Below the pieces are notes generated by a model, which saw only the letters and a list, made by a program, of their open reading frames with translations, was not told where the DNA came from and made no database searches. Below, in pieces: positions 21,186-32,339 of a stretch of 64,000 nucleotides of DNA. Numbering within the stretch: the first letter of the stretch is position 1; each line of letters opens with the position of its first letter. A program made the position numbers and the translations under genes. The stretch is from positions 13,181,112-13,245,111 of the forward strand of contig OX463854.1 in the NCBI GenBank assembly GCA_949825065.1. Reading direction: 5' to 3'. Origin of the DNA: Odontocerum albicorne (Eukaryota; Arthropoda; Insecta; Trichoptera; Odontoceridae).

Positions 21186-21415
21186 TTATATTATTTATAG
21201 TTAAGGTATTAACATTGTGGAGGTTTAAAGACTTTGTTTTTATCAAACACTGTTTATTCCACTTTTTGTAACGGTATAACCCTAACGGTTTCAATGCTTT
21301 CACCTCATCATCAGTCTTGTTTTTGCTTCCCAGATTATGAGGTGAAATCCTTGAAACCGGAAGGGTTATACCGTTACAAAAAAAGGAATAACCAGTTTTT
21401 GATAAAAACAAATTA
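21186..21415. mobile_element. Solitary Penelope-like terminal hairpin
   Basis: Two inverted arms of about 80 bp (21234-21312 and 21338-21413) face each other with a short loop. Each contains gtaacggtataaccct and a cttcaccctcat-type block. The outer left flank (ttatagttaaggtattaaca, then ttgtggaggtttaaagac) matches the reverse complement of 52645-52675. The arms are the same sequence as those flanking the GIY-YIG frame at 51.8-52.7 kb, so this is an internally deleted copy or solo terminal pair. Frames read across it on both strands are consequences of the hairpin. Confidence 0.75.
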
Positions 21416-21504
21416 CAAAGTTATTAATGGTTAAAGGTTTAATATAGAGTTTCAGTAAGTTAAGCCGTAATCTTTGATTAATCGGAATATTTATTCAATT
21501 CTTA

Positions 21505-21556
21505 AAAATGTGTTCATTCAATACAATTTCAAAATGTGTTCATTCAATACAATTTC
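21505..21556. repeat. 26 bp direct duplication
   Basis: The unit aaaatgtgttcattcaatac plus aatttc occurs twice back to back without a difference. Confidence 0.9.
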
Positions 21557-21559
21557 AAA

Positions 21560-22555
21560 ATAAAAATATATAAATGAAAACCAATATTATTAATTTCGTA
21601 AAAAATGTAAATATTTCGGTTTCTTATCGGACTGGAAGACATGTTTCATTTTAACTGTACAACAAAGGTCATTTTGTAAAATTTAACGCTCATTGAATGA
21701 AATTAAATTGAAACATAGGCGTCTTTAGGATAGTTTATGATCATTAAAGTGTCAAAAAATCACGAATACACGTGTACCATATGAATTTCAGAATATAACG
21801 AAAAATCTTGTCTCTCATCGGTTCTAGTTGGCACACTACTGGCATAAGAAGTATTCAATTTAAACTGTAATATCGCTTAACTATGCGCTCGAATATTTGT
21901 CCTTACACACTTTAACAAGTTAAGGTTGGAAATCTTTGGATCTTAGTGCTTTGTTGCGATCGTTATTTTTACTTTCTCTCTTATTTTTCGCTTATTTTCG
22001 TCGCATACATTGTAAAAAGGCATGTGCCGGCCCTGGAACATTCTTAGAAAAGCTTAAGTACAGAAAGTAAGCATTTCCGGTAAAATGCTCGCACCGGAAG
22101 GTCTTTCAAAGAAATCATTTATGAAGAACAAACCACTTGCAGAGAATTCTCGGTTTGAAAATTATTGAAAGTGGTATTAAAAAAAAAGAAGTGAGCATTG
22201 TTTTAAAGACAAATGTTATCTTTTAATTATTTTTTGGCAAAATGATGTTTTTTTACTGTTCATCGTCGTTGCCGACAATTGAGCTTTGTTGGGAATTATT
22301 AAATAAAATAACAAAAGCTTCCCTCAAATTTCATAGGGTTGTTAATTTTTTCCTCTTTTTGTTTCGTTCCAGGAAATGTTTACGTTCAGGAATCTTACTA
22401 AAGCATTGTTACAATTTTTCAGGCAGTGTTTTTCATTATTTCCGTATTAATTTTTCTTAGAATAGATAAACACTAAGAAAAAACATTTTTTTTACTCTCA
22501 ATTATTTGTTTTTATTTTTGGATATTCCGATAGATTTAGATATCTCTTTTACATC
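21560..22555. other. AT-rich stretch
   Basis: Nothing recognised; the frame at 22242-22460 lacks support. Confidence 0.45.
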
Positions 22556-22558
22556 TCA

Positions 22559-22682
22559 AAATGACCTCCGTAAACCAAATTTAAGATAGTGTAAGGTGCT
22601 CGGTTAAATACTAACAACAAAATGACCTCCATAAACCAAATTTAAGATAGTGTAAGGTGCTCGGTTAAATATTATACTAACG
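22559..22682. repeat. 61 bp direct duplication
   Basis: Two copies begin with atgacctcc(g/a)taaaccaa at 22561 and 22622 and run through agtgtaaggtgctcggttaa. They are nearly identical, implying recent tandem duplication. The opening words resemble the start of a SINE head (gacctccgt). Confidence 0.9.
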
Positions 22683-22844
22683 ACAAAAAATACGCATTAT
22701 TTAAACATATTGAAATCTATAGACATACATCAATCGACGTTAGGGAAAAATCATAACTTGGATTTTTTTCAGTTCAATTCCAAAGACCATTTTATATAAC
22801 GCTGTTAATATAGCATTTTTTTCTAAATGACACTCTTACTCGGG

Positions 22845-22925
22845 ACTCGAACCCAGTATTATTTTGAACAAATCACATCTGGAAAGATATTTGCAGTACC
22901 GGAACGAAAAATCTGTAAAATTTTC
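22845..22925 (-). mobile_element. tRNA-like head, probable SINE fragment
   Basis: The minus strand contains a clean B box, gggttcgagtcccgag, near 22867-22852. A matching A box is not convincing. Downstream sequence is T/A-rich. Probably another SINE head. Confidence 0.4.
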
Positions 22926-22984
22926 TAAGTACCATATATACTCGTAGTGCAATCTTGTACAATTATTGTCATATAGCAAACTTC

Positions 22985-23130
22985 TCAAAATAAACCAATA
23001 CAATGTTTAAGAGGCGTAAAGTGAAAATCAGACTGACTTTTTTTAAATCTAGGCTTAACGGGAATCGATCCCGCGACCACAAGGTTGAACGACAGGCGTC
23101 AAATCTATACACCACGGAGGTCATCAAATT
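22985..23130 (-). mobile_element. tRNA-derived SINE fragment
   Basis: On the minus strand gatgacctccgtggtgtata (A-box region) is followed by cgcgggatcgattcccgtta (B box), then a run of A, gtcagtctgattttcacttt and a degenerate tail. The head resembles the 7308-7500 family. Confidence 0.6.
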
Positions 23131-23134
23131 TGTG

Positions 23135-24005
23135 AAAATTTAACTAGAGCGGTAGATATAAACAGCGCGTAGAATTTTAACTTCCTTCTGCTCAGACCAT
23201 ATAGATTTTTGAGTAAGACTTATTTAAACTGAAATGAAAATATTAAAAATGATTCAATTCAAAGAAGATGGTTTAAAATAGTTTCAATAATTAATCAATA
23301 GTGAATGCCATGTTTTTATTGTATGACAACCAATTTAAAATTACGTCAATTATGTTATTTCATAATAAATTACTTTGTTCACTTATTATTAGTGATGAAG
23401 TGGAATGATAACGTAATTTATTATTTTATATTTTAAGATGGGAGTTCTTGAAAGTCGAAGTCAAAATATTAGATTAGAATATTAGATTAGAAAGTTAGAT
23501 TTAATTTTGAAGACAGGTCGGTTAAGATAAAAACAATTAAAGACGGAAAAAAATCGTTAAATGTACAATAACACACGATAACGTAAAGATATATCACAAT
23601 AGCATTTATATATAATTTCCTTTTGTCTTGGTTTCTTTTCTTTTATATCATTATATACTCCTGTAATTTCTAATGAGTGAATTGAACAAAAACATCTAAA
23701 ACAACAGCGGAACAATTCTCTAGGCGCTTTTATTATGATTATGCGGAGTAAGCACTTTATCATATTCTCGGAGAATAAATTCCCCTCATTACCTTCTTAT
23801 TTCCCTTTGGGTAAAGGATTTACTCGTATTGTCAGAAGAGAACAAGACAAAGCTAAGTTCAAGAGCCTTCACGACTAAGCTGTTGAAAAATCTTATCCTC
23901 AAAACAGGTACTTCCAAACTTATTTTAAATCCGGAACATTATTAAAAATGTATGAAGAGATAAGTCTAACATCTTATATAAATTGATGTTAAAAATATAC
24001 TTCAC
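23135..24005. other. AT-rich stretch
   Basis: Nothing recognised. A small tandem of attagattagaatattagat lies near 23468. Confidence 0.45.
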
Positions 24006-24010
24006 TTATA

Positions 24011-24565
24011 AAGGGTCTTTCAAATTGAGCGGTTTTTTAAATTCTTGGATAAAACACAGATGGTGTCACGAACTTGCCTGGGTCTTGTGACAATTGAGAA
24101 GTGTAATATATGACATTCATAAAGATGAAGTCATATAATATACAACAAAGCGTTCAAATTGAGAATTATTTTATATATTGTAATCTCCGGAAACGGTGAT
24201 GTCAATTGCCCACCAAGATCATGTGATCTGACACCGTTGGACTATTTTTTTCTGGAGTTACGTGAAAATCCAGGTCTATAAGAATGACCTCCAATCAATT
24301 CCTGAGCTAAAGGACGAAATTATTCGCGTTATTGGTGAGTTAAAACGCAATTATGCCAAAATGTCATCGAAAATTTAGACAAAAGAGTGGACATTTGTGG
24401 AGCTGCAAGAAGTGGACATTTGGCGGATAATGTTTTTTTGTGTTTAAAAGTCATACAATATACTTCAATGACCAATAAAAAAAATTGAAATGAAAGCAAA
24501 TTGTGTGTTTTATTCAAGAATTAAAAAAAATCAATTAAAAAAACCGCTCAATTTGAAAGACCCTT
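24011..24565 (+). mobile_element. Tc1/mariner-superfamily deletion derivative with TA duplications
   Basis: Perfect 28 bp terminal inverted repeats (aagggtctttcaaattgagc then ggtttttt) lie at 24011-24038 and 24538-24565. The subterminal attcttg(g/a)ataaaacaca is also mirrored. TA flanks both ends (24009-24010, 24566-24567), the signature insertion site of this superfamily. Inside is the last third of a transposase: CPPRSCDLTPLDYFFLEL (24206 on), including the third catalytic Asp, then a C-terminal block with CGAARSGHLADN. Most of the transposase is missing and stops are present, so the 555 bp copy cannot mobilise itself. Confidence 0.9.
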
Positions 24566-24569
24566 TACA

Positions 24570-26280
24570 TATTGAATACTGATAATAAAAATAAACATAG
24601 AGAAAAATGTGTGTTGAGATTATTATACAATCCTTAGTAAAATGTTATTAAAAATTCACTCACTAAATAATCTGAATATTGGTTATAACAATACAAATTA
24701 AAAAACTTAAATGACGAATAAAGAATAAGAGTTATTACCAACCACGAAAGGAGAAACGAAACTTAGTACATACACTCGTGATGGTAGGAAAAAAAATAGG
24801 AAATCCTTCCACTGATATTGTAGGAGAAAATTCAGTTCAGAAAAGTACAAATATAAAACGAAACTCCTGCTTGAAAAACTTACGAGAGATCCTTTCACTA
24901 TGGAAACCATATATTTGTTCTGAGCAGCTGCCTCACGGGTCAATATACTCTTGATGATTGTCGACCTCCAAATAAAACAGGAACTTTAAACAAGAAAAAT
25001 AATATTGTTTCCATTGATTTTTTTTTAAATAAATCTTATTTTTCAAAACACTTTTGATAATTGTAAAACATTTAATGTGTTTTTATTTTATAGAAAATTT
25101 TAATTTTTCATGTGAATTAATTAATAACTTAAACATTTTTGAATGTGGACTATAATAAAAATATCTAGATCGTTAAATCCTAAATCTCAATGTTTATGTT
25201 ATGTCCACTTTAAAAAAACTTAAATATATAAAATATTTGAAATTTTTACACACTTATCTAACAAAAGCTTTACTTACTAATAACTTTCAAGTAATGTGTA
25301 TTTTTATAATTATAAATTTCTGAATTTTAAAAAACGTCATCAATTAAAAAACAATTTAAAAAATGTTCAATATTAATAATTTCTAATGTGATTTAACCAT
25401 TAAAGAGAGAATTTCTTATTTTTACTTTATTTGTACTTATTTCTTTAACACTTGATTAAAATATCCAAAATATTATTTCTAGAATTTTTATTATAATACT
25501 ACCATATCTTATTAAGTGAAAAAATCGTTTATATCAGTAGAAACAAAAATGTGTGTAAAATACGATTTATTTAAATTACTGTTGTGATAAATAGTCGACA
25601 GGAATCAATGGATAGAAAGCGCGTGCCTTGCTGACGCAAGATTTGTTAATAGTATTTTTTAGAATAAAAGTCAAACAAAATTTAACATAATTACTATCGA
25701 GAACTTTTACTATCGAAATTACAATTTAATATTATTCAAACATATTTGTGTCTTAATACAACCTTTCTATGTTATTTAAATAATAATTAAACCGAAACTC
25801 AAAGTTTAGAACCTCTTTATTAATAAATAAGGCGCCCTTGGGGTACTGTTGTGTTGAACGTTGTGCCAAAATTTATTCTCCCATATGTACGCTCGCATTC
25901 ATTTGATAAAATATTATTTGTAAGACAATTACTTCTTGAAAATTATGAACGCCTCGTTGAGAGCATTTTGAATTTCGAAAACGCCTCACGAATTTACTGA
26001 AGGCGTAAACGATTGTTTTGTTGTACTCGTATATAAATTTATGTTGTCAGCGTAAATATTCAATACACGTATATTGAAAAGTTCAAATCATTATAAATGA
26101 TTTTTTTTAAATATACTTATTTTAAATATACCGAAGATCGTAAAAGTATAATATTTGGCTGTGAATGGTTGACTGTATGCCGAAAATATAATGATCATAC
26201 TAAATAATGATTTGGCAAAATATTGAAGAATCTTAAGAAGTCAAAAGTAATGAATGGTCAAAGAACAAAAAACAACTTTC
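24570..26280. other. Very AT-rich intergenic stretch
   Basis: No coding, SINE or terminal-repeat signal recognised. The minus frame 24943-24707 is not supported. Confidence 0.45.
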
Positions 26281-26284
26281 AAGG

Positions 26285-26380
26285 CCTAGCTGGTAAGATT
26301 TTAATTCTCCACTCCGAGGTTTCGGGTTAAAAAAAGAGCACCAGTCTAGCTAAATGGATTGTCATGAAAATTCTCACGCT
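26285..26380 (+). mobile_element. Degenerate tRNA-like SINE head
   Basis: aggcctagctggtaagattt (A-box region) and ccgaggtttcgggtta (B-box region) are followed by A-rich sequence and accagtctagctaaatgg, the order seen in the SINE at 7308. The B box is damaged. Confidence 0.4.
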
Positions 26381-26383
26381 TTT

Positions 26384-26478
26384 TGCCTTCCACGTTGGGT
26401 AGTATTACCAACAAATACGATGGTGAGCTTGGCCTTCCACGTTGGGTAGTATTACCAACTAATACGATGGTGAGCTTT
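26384..26478. repeat. 47 bp tandem duplication
   Basis: gccttccacgttgggtagta, then ttaccaac(a/t)aatacgatgg and tgagctt, occur twice, starting at 26385 and 26432, with one visible difference. Confidence 0.9.
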
Positions 26479-26479
26479 G

Positions 26480-27395
26480 AATTATTGCATATAATACGAG
26501 TATGTTAGTAGTTCTTAGCCCGAGGGCTCGATTTTGGGGGCCAATGACACTATTCGCACTCGCACACAAGACTGGGAGACAATATTGTCATCGGTTCATC
26601 ATAAGGATACATTAAACGAAGAGTTTGATTGCATGAGAATTTTAAGATTAATAATAAAATATATTAGCAAGTTGAACCATGTTATTTTATAGGAACCATG
26701 GTTTAGACGCACTGTAAGTCAGAGAAACGCTTTTATTTATTTTAATTAGTTATGAATCTAAATAAAATAAATAATTATATTTTTAAACCAATAATTAAAT
26801 TTTATCAAATTATTCGCCTTTCATTTTGTGAAACTATATAATAAATTACTGTGTTATTTAACTGATTACATTAATCCCCGCGACACGTGTTTCTATTGCC
26901 TTTATTGACGCTCTATTTCGTTTAGAATTTTCCAAGTTTGGATTAAATGTCAGAATATGTTTGTATCACTTTTATTTTGAGCCGATAATACATGGCTTTA
27001 ATACGCTCCTTCAAATTTATCCATACCTCTCTTTATTTTTTTTCAAATAAAATAATACCCGTGTATATATAATATAATACTTTCATACAAGATTGATGAG
27101 GTTTTCAATATTTGATACAATGTTTTTATGAACCTCTCACGATTATATTTATGAAAAAGAAAAATGTTTTAGTCGGCCAATTTATCATGAATATAAACTT
27201 CAAATAATTATTCATTTATCAAGTTTATTCAAATTATTGTTATTGGAGTACGAGTATACATATGCAAAATGTTAATAAGCAAGGATAACAAAAAGCTGAA
27301 AAATTTAAATTCCTGGAGCCAGGGTTCAATCTTACTTTTCAAATATAAGGCGAAGAGTTGTTTATAATCAGGAAGAATTATCTAGTGGTTACGTA
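26480..27395. other. AT-rich stretch
   Basis: A weak B-box-like gggttcaatcttac occurs near 27322; otherwise nothing recognised. Confidence 0.4.
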
Positions 27396-27399
27396 TGGT

Positions 27400-28000
27400 A
27401 TACTACACGGTTCAGTATTAGAACCGTTTCTTTTTTCCGTTATACTTTCTTTCTCAGTGGGTTAATTTGAATGAAAGAATTGGATTATCAGGTTTATGCG
27501 GATAATACTTTGATTTTTGGATCAAAGATTTGTGAAATTCTGAAACTAGATGTTTTTAATTGAATTCTCAAAGTCCCAAATTGAATGCCTAGAAGTAAAT
27601 TGAAACTGATTGCAATTGAAAAATAATATCTCTGGATAATCTCTATACGCAAATATTACGTTCTTGATGGGGATGCGTTATCAGTCTTGGACGTAAGTAT
27701 TTATATAAAATAAAGCATCGAATTCCTTGGAATCTATCTTAAAAGTAAACTGTCTTTAGACAAGCAAATATGTTGTACTGTTTCTTTGGGCTTCCTTAAT
27801 TTTAGAGAATTGAAATTTGTTTATAATTATCTTCCAACAAAGTATATTAAAACTTTTATCAATTAATTTGTGGTGTAACATTTAGATTTTTGTGTTTATT
27901 TATATTCTGGTCTCCCTGATTTGCTCATTTCCCATCAGTTCATTTTCAATGCATTTACTAGGTTAATATATTGTATACGGTAGTCATAAATACTCAAGAA
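27400..28000 (+). pseudogene. CR1-type LINE reverse transcriptase remnant
   Basis: LHGSVLEPFLF (27400 on) corresponds to the GVPQGSVLGPxLF block. QVYADNTLIFGS near 27489 is the catalytic YADD box with the second Asp changed to Asn. Further on come FVYNYLPTKYIKTF, then LDFCVYLYSGLPDLL and FNAFTRLIY, matching the LDYCNSLLxGLP...QNAAARLI region of CR1-like elements. Multiple stops and frame changes are present. Confidence 0.7.
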
Positions 28001-28004
28001 AGGC

Positions 28005-28235
28005 AATCCAAGGACGTGCGGAAAACACTAACTAAACACTTGTCAATTGTTAATATTATACAAAAATAGGTAACAATCTGGAATAAAAGCATTTAAATGC
28101 AGAGTATTTATTTGCATACAACATTTGTTAGTGAAATTAAAGTATTCTTCAAATTTTTTTTTTGATTGGACCCAGAATTAATTGAATTTTTCATGTAAGT
28201 TCATCTTCGAACTCTTGAGAAAGTAGAATATAATA
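28005..28235. other. AT-rich spacer
   Basis: Nothing recognised beyond a T9 tract near 28157 that could mark the 3' poly(A) end of the minus-strand LINE to the right. Confidence 0.35.
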
Positions 28236-28239
28236 GTTT

Positions 28240-29880
28240 ATTTTAATAGACAATCCACCCACCCTAATATTATACTTAAGTGGTGGGGTACCTATCGGTG
28301 GGACAGGGTGAAGTTTTTATTGCAAAGCTTTGAAGATCCTTTTTTCATGTTAGGTGGTCGATTTATGATTTTAGAGAGGCGATGTATGTGTCCCCTCACT
28401 GGATAGTATTATTGCTTAAGTAGTTATCAAGTGTGGTAGCAAAGATTTTTTGAATTGTCATGAGGAGGTTGTTTTTCCGCATAAAGGGCTCACCACCACC
28501 ACTACAGAAAAGGTAAACTTTTTTAAAACACTCCAACTGGTGGATGATTAATGTATTTATCGTGGGAATACCTGCATCACTGTGGATCAATTTTGTACTG
28601 ACACATTGCGGCGCACCTAATGCAAGTACAAGAGCCTTATTCTGCAGTATTAGCATTATTTTTAAGTGTGTTGCAGCGTTCATTAAGATGGAACGAATTA
28701 TTGTTTTGTATATCAGAAATTTATTGTTCATGCTGAGGGTATTATTTCTACCAAGCAATTGATAGAAAGCGGCCATCACACTGAATGCATAATTTACTCT
28801 TTTTTCGATGTGCATGTGCCAGCATTAGATTTCGTCTAATGCTACTCCTTGATACATATTTCATCTCGTTCGTCCATGGAATATCCTGTCCGGATATTTT
28901 TATGGTCGAAGGCGTGCTGGCTTTTCTAGTGACAAGCAAATTCTAGCACTCTCAAGGTGGCTGCCTGGGCGCAACTTGAGCGCGAAATGATCGCCTTATC
29001 ATCTGCAATTTGTACAATTTCTACGTTAGTGGTTTCGAAATGTTAGTGAGCCTTGTGGTACCCCTGATTTGATTGGACAATGCGTAAAAAACGTTCTGAC
29101 TTGTTTTATTTCACATATTTTATCTTTGAGAAAGGAGGACAAGAATTTTGTCTGTCTCGGGCTGCCGAATTCTCCCAGCTTGAAGAACTGGATACTGTAC
29201 TATAATCATATATGAATATACTAATCTTGTCAAAAATCTTGCTTACGTCCAAGGATTACATGTGCGTGTGATGTATTGATTTAAGCCGACTGCAATGACT
29301 TAAGTTACGCAGAGAAATTTGTATTCCATCGAGTGTTTACTGCAGAAACCATGTTGAAAGCCCGAGATAATTTCTTTCTCATGAACGACTTTCTTTGATC
29401 ATGTCGTTAACGTCTTATCCATCACCTTACTCGAGCAAATAAAGGAGCTTATGTGTCTATGGTTCTCCGGTTTTGGATGATTTTGTTGGGTTTTGGTATA
29501 AGTATAACCTCTGCGTGCTTCCGAAAAGCGATGAAATGAAGCGTTGATGATCACGGGTAACGTACAGATACCGTTACGGGTGAGATTTTTGAGCACCTAA
29601 TGTTATCGGGGCTGGGTGCTTTTTTAGATAAGTGTTTGATGGTGTTAGTTAATTCAGATTGAGATTGTGAACGGTATCGGATCCTGAACTCATGTCATCC
29701 AAGAGTATTGGCTCAGCTTTGTCCTCGACGAAGAAGGTTGTCTCTATCTGTAAAATGAGCTGAATCCACTTTCTGCGGTCGGCTCTGTTTTCTTCTTCTC
29801 CAAAATTGGCGTTTTTAATTATAATGGGAGATCGGGGCGATATGGGTCACTTAGGACTGTAATGGTCGCTCCTTATTGTA
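28240..29880 (-). pseudogene. Jockey-like LINE reverse transcriptase, decayed
   Basis: Read on the minus strand, motifs fall in family order: ENRADRRKW near 29790, KKAPSPDNI near 29615, the KPENHRHISSF block (family KPExYRPISLL) near 29460, then after a gap TIKISGQDIPWTNEMKYVS (28905-28840), and LNNKFLIYKTIIRSIL-like sequence with NAATHLKIMLILQNKAL (28730-28610) and SDAGIPTINTLI. These match the RT thumb region of Jockey-type elements. The YADD core is missing between 29390 and 28940 or unreadable. Several frame changes make it a pseudogene. Confidence 0.75.
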
Positions 29881-29884
29881 CGTT

Positions 29885-30205
29885 TTGCACTTGGGATGGG
29901 AATTTTTCCATAATCATTTCGAGTTTTACTTTAATTGGGATTCAAATTGAGATTTCAATCTTAACGAGAAATTTGGGAAGAAATGCCATTGATTTTTTTG
30001 GTGAATTAGAGACGAGACATGAGGCTGGTTTGGCTCAGCATCTAAGTGCAGGAGTACCAAGGGAGAATCTAAACAAATACACTGCACTACTTGAAAAGGG
30101 TGGGTTTAGGTTATATACCTTTTATTAAAAAAAATATTCTGTCGTAAACAAGATTAGAATTACTATTAGAACACGTGAATTGTAAATAGTGTTTCTAGCA
30201 GAAAT
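29885..30205. other. Spacer with an unsupported 88-codon frame
   Basis: The plus frame 29862-30128 overlaps the antisense of the Jockey-like copy and carries no motif. Confidence 0.35.
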
Positions 30206-30206
30206 T

Positions 30207-30300
30207 TGTCAACGATCGTGGTCAAGCGGTAATCATTGACACTAAGCAAGCGGGCGCCCTAGGTCTGATTCCTGGCAGATTTTTTTCATAACTGTTTTTA
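30207..30300 (+). mobile_element. tRNA-like SINE head
   Basis: A clean A box (tcgtggtcaagcggtaatca) and a B box (taggtctgattcctggc) sit at tRNA spacing, followed by a T-rich run. The stems do not close as a functional tRNA. A decayed body may continue to about 30400. Confidence 0.5.
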
Positions 30301-30301
30301 T

Positions 30302-30650
30302 TCTTAGAACATTTTAAATCTGAATTATTAATTTTTTGTAACTTTTGTATTACTTATCATAAATTCTTACAGTGCTTTTTATTAAAACAAATATAACGTT
30401 ACAAAAAACGATTTAATGAAAAGTTGAAGAAGATTTAACCGGCCAATTGTCATGGCAGTTAAATCTTACTTTCGACCCTTTGGGTGTAATTTGTATTATG
30501 TCAAGAATATGTGCTTCTTGAAGTGCAACAGCATGTCAATAAACCAATATATGCAAAAGCGTCTTCCATTCACAGAATCGCTGATACTTATACTCGATCA
30601 CGGAGGATATTCTATAAATCGGTCGATATCGAGCAGTAATTTCAAACCCT
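30302..30650. other. AT-rich stretch
   Basis: The frame 30452-30667 is not supported. Nothing else recognised. Confidence 0.4.
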
Positions 30651-30795
30651 ATTTTATATTTTACTAACGACGATATGAATCCCCGTATTATAAAATTTTA
30701 TATTTTACTAACGACGATATGAATCCCCGTATTATCAAATTTTATATTTTACTAACGACGATATGAATCCCCGTTTTATCAAATTTTATATTATA
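30651..30795. repeat. Tandem array, 3.3 copies of a 44 bp unit
   Basis: Units start with attttatattttactaacg at 30651, 30695 and 30739, with a partial fourth at 30783. Each carries acgatatgaatccccgt. Copies differ at one or two bases. Confidence 0.95.
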
Positions 30796-31011
30796 CTGTT
30801 TTTTACTGCTAACTTATTAACTCCAATATAAAAAAAAATAAAATGTTCCAACATGGATAAATAATCGAATAATGAAATAAAAATGTTTTTTTTTAAAGTC
30901 GCTTAAATCTTGTTTAATTTTGGACTTGTCTTCACCCGAAAAGGTGACACTGGCTTAAAAAAATACCTCCCTTAGTCTTTCATTAGTCCCAGCCGACCTT
31001 CGATGAAGTAA

Positions 31012-31080
31012 TGACCAGTGAATGTAATTTCCTCAGGGAAATTGTGAATTTACCCTGATCACCACCCCCCTCCAGCCCAC
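31012..31080. repeat. Imperfect palindrome next to a C-rich stretch
   Basis: The core aatttcctcagggaaatt pairs with itself around a few-base loop. Wider flanks (tgaccagtgaatgt and gtgaatttaccctgatca) are partly complementary. It is followed by an unusually C-rich run (accacccccctccagcccac). This looks like a MITE core or terminal repeat of unknown class. Confidence 0.4.
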
Positions 31081-31180
31081 CCCAATCTGTCCCACACACC
31101 AATCAGAGAATTCAAATTAATGCCGGAATATTTACAACGTCTTCAATCAAAGCTATAAAAAACGTAATTTCAAACTTGAA

Positions 31181-31657
31181 ATGTTTAAATTTCGTTTCCG
31201 AGAAATTTTTATTTTATTTGAATTTATTTTCGCGAGATTTTTGAGATCTTTGAATTATAACTGTATCATTACAAATCCGTTTATTTTTTTTAAAACTTTT
31301 TTCAATGAAATACTAGATAAAACATTAATTCACGCAAAAGAATTAGAAAATATATATTTTGAAAACATATTGAAAATTATATTGAAGGAAAAATCTATTA
31401 TTGAGTCCGTAATCAGGCATGTGAGCTACAAATTCAGATCAACGCAGTTGAGCTACATATTCAGATCAACGCAGGTGAGCTACATATTCAGATCAAACGA
31501 CGCGACAGTCGGACATAATGTTGATGCTACAGCAGTTTGTTCTTCATCATTTGGTCATCCATGGTACATGTTTTCTATTTTCTTCTCTATATTCACTTTT
31601 ACGATTCACAATTTATTTTATTTTATTTTACACATGACAAGAAATATACATAATTAA
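31181..31657 (+). CDS. Long AT-rich frame of doubtful coding status
   Basis: A 158-codon frame begins at ATG (cttgaaATGttt). The first 90 residues are F/I/L/K/E-rich. A 27 bp unit (gagctacatattcagatcaa plus cgcaggt, starting 31423, 31450, 31477) is repeated three times in frame, encoding copies of LSYIFRSTQ. The end runs into SINE-derived sequence (31590 on). No domain is recognised. AT-rich DNA can give such frames by chance; the exact in-frame repeat is the only unusual point. Confidence 0.2.
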   Translation: MFKFRFREIFILFEFIFARFLRSLNYNCIITNPFIFFKTFFNEILDKTLIHAKELENIYFENILKIILKEKSIIESVIRHVSYKFRSTQLSYIFRSTQVSYIFRSNDATVGHNVDATAVCSSSFGHPWYMFSIFFSIFTFTIHNLFYFILHMTRNIHN

Positions 31658-31800
31658 CAAAAAAAACAACAGGCAATTTAATTTGGACACACAATTTTAA
31701 TGGATCTGGGTTTGTTGCCTTTCATTCCTCCTATTCCCAGTAAACTAGGCTTTGCCTGTGTCTCATTAAGGACATATAGCATGAAAAAATAAATCGATAC
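31590..31800 (+). mobile_element. 3' part of the second SINE family
   Basis: tttattttacacatgacaag, aatttggacacacaatttta, tggatctgggtttgttgcct, cccagtaaactaggctttgc and ttctttccgattt match 16333-16525 closely (perhaps 90 percent by eye). No tRNA head was found upstream, so the copy is 5'-truncated. Confidence 0.8.
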
Positions 31801-31989
31801 TTCTTTCCGATTTTTGATTATATAAAACCCCGTTGCACATTCTTATCAAACTGACAAACAGTAACACTCAATTACATATGTATGCATCACACAAAATCAA
31901 ACTCCTCACACTTCGTCACTCTAGACAGACCAAAATATTCGTCCCATAATATATCGCACATTATTAAAAAAAATATAAATATAAACACA

Positions 31990-32330
31990 GTGCTACACAA
32001 GTAAATCAAACGCTGTTTGAATCGTAATTATCAAATAGTCGCCCACAAAGAGCCCAAAACGCCCAGGAAGCTGCGCTTAATTTATTCTGAGTATCGTCAT
32101 TTAGGTTTGTATTTTCATTCACAATGCTACCTAAGTAATTAAATTGCTTCACTGATTCTATGATCTATTCATTCACATTAATATTGGTTTTCGTTAAAGT
32201 GAATCTTGGTCATGGAAACTTTTTGTTTGAAACTAAGTTCTTTGTAGGCCCACATATATGTTAGGTATCTAGTGCAGATCTCCGACATAATGAAAAGTCA
32301 AAACACAGTTTTAACATAACTTAAATTAAA
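31990..32330 (-). pseudogene. LINE reverse transcriptase fragment (FNYLGS block)
   Basis: The minus strand reads IESVKQFNYLGSIVNENTNL, then NDDTQNKLSAASWAFWALCG, between about 32175 and 32055. This is the YLGS block that follows the catalytic core in many LINE RTs, with the downstream Ile/Ala-rich segment. About 40 codons are continuous; flanks are decayed. Confidence 0.7.
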
Positions 32331-32339
32331 GAACCCAGT

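Noticed and set aside
21163..21434. Overlapping frames on both strands at 21.2-21.4 kb with similar peptides
   Set aside because: The similarity arises because the DNA is an inverted repeat (Penelope-type arms), not from two related genes.
28544..28762. Plus-strand 72-codon frame
   Set aside because: Antisense of the Jockey-like reverse transcriptase.
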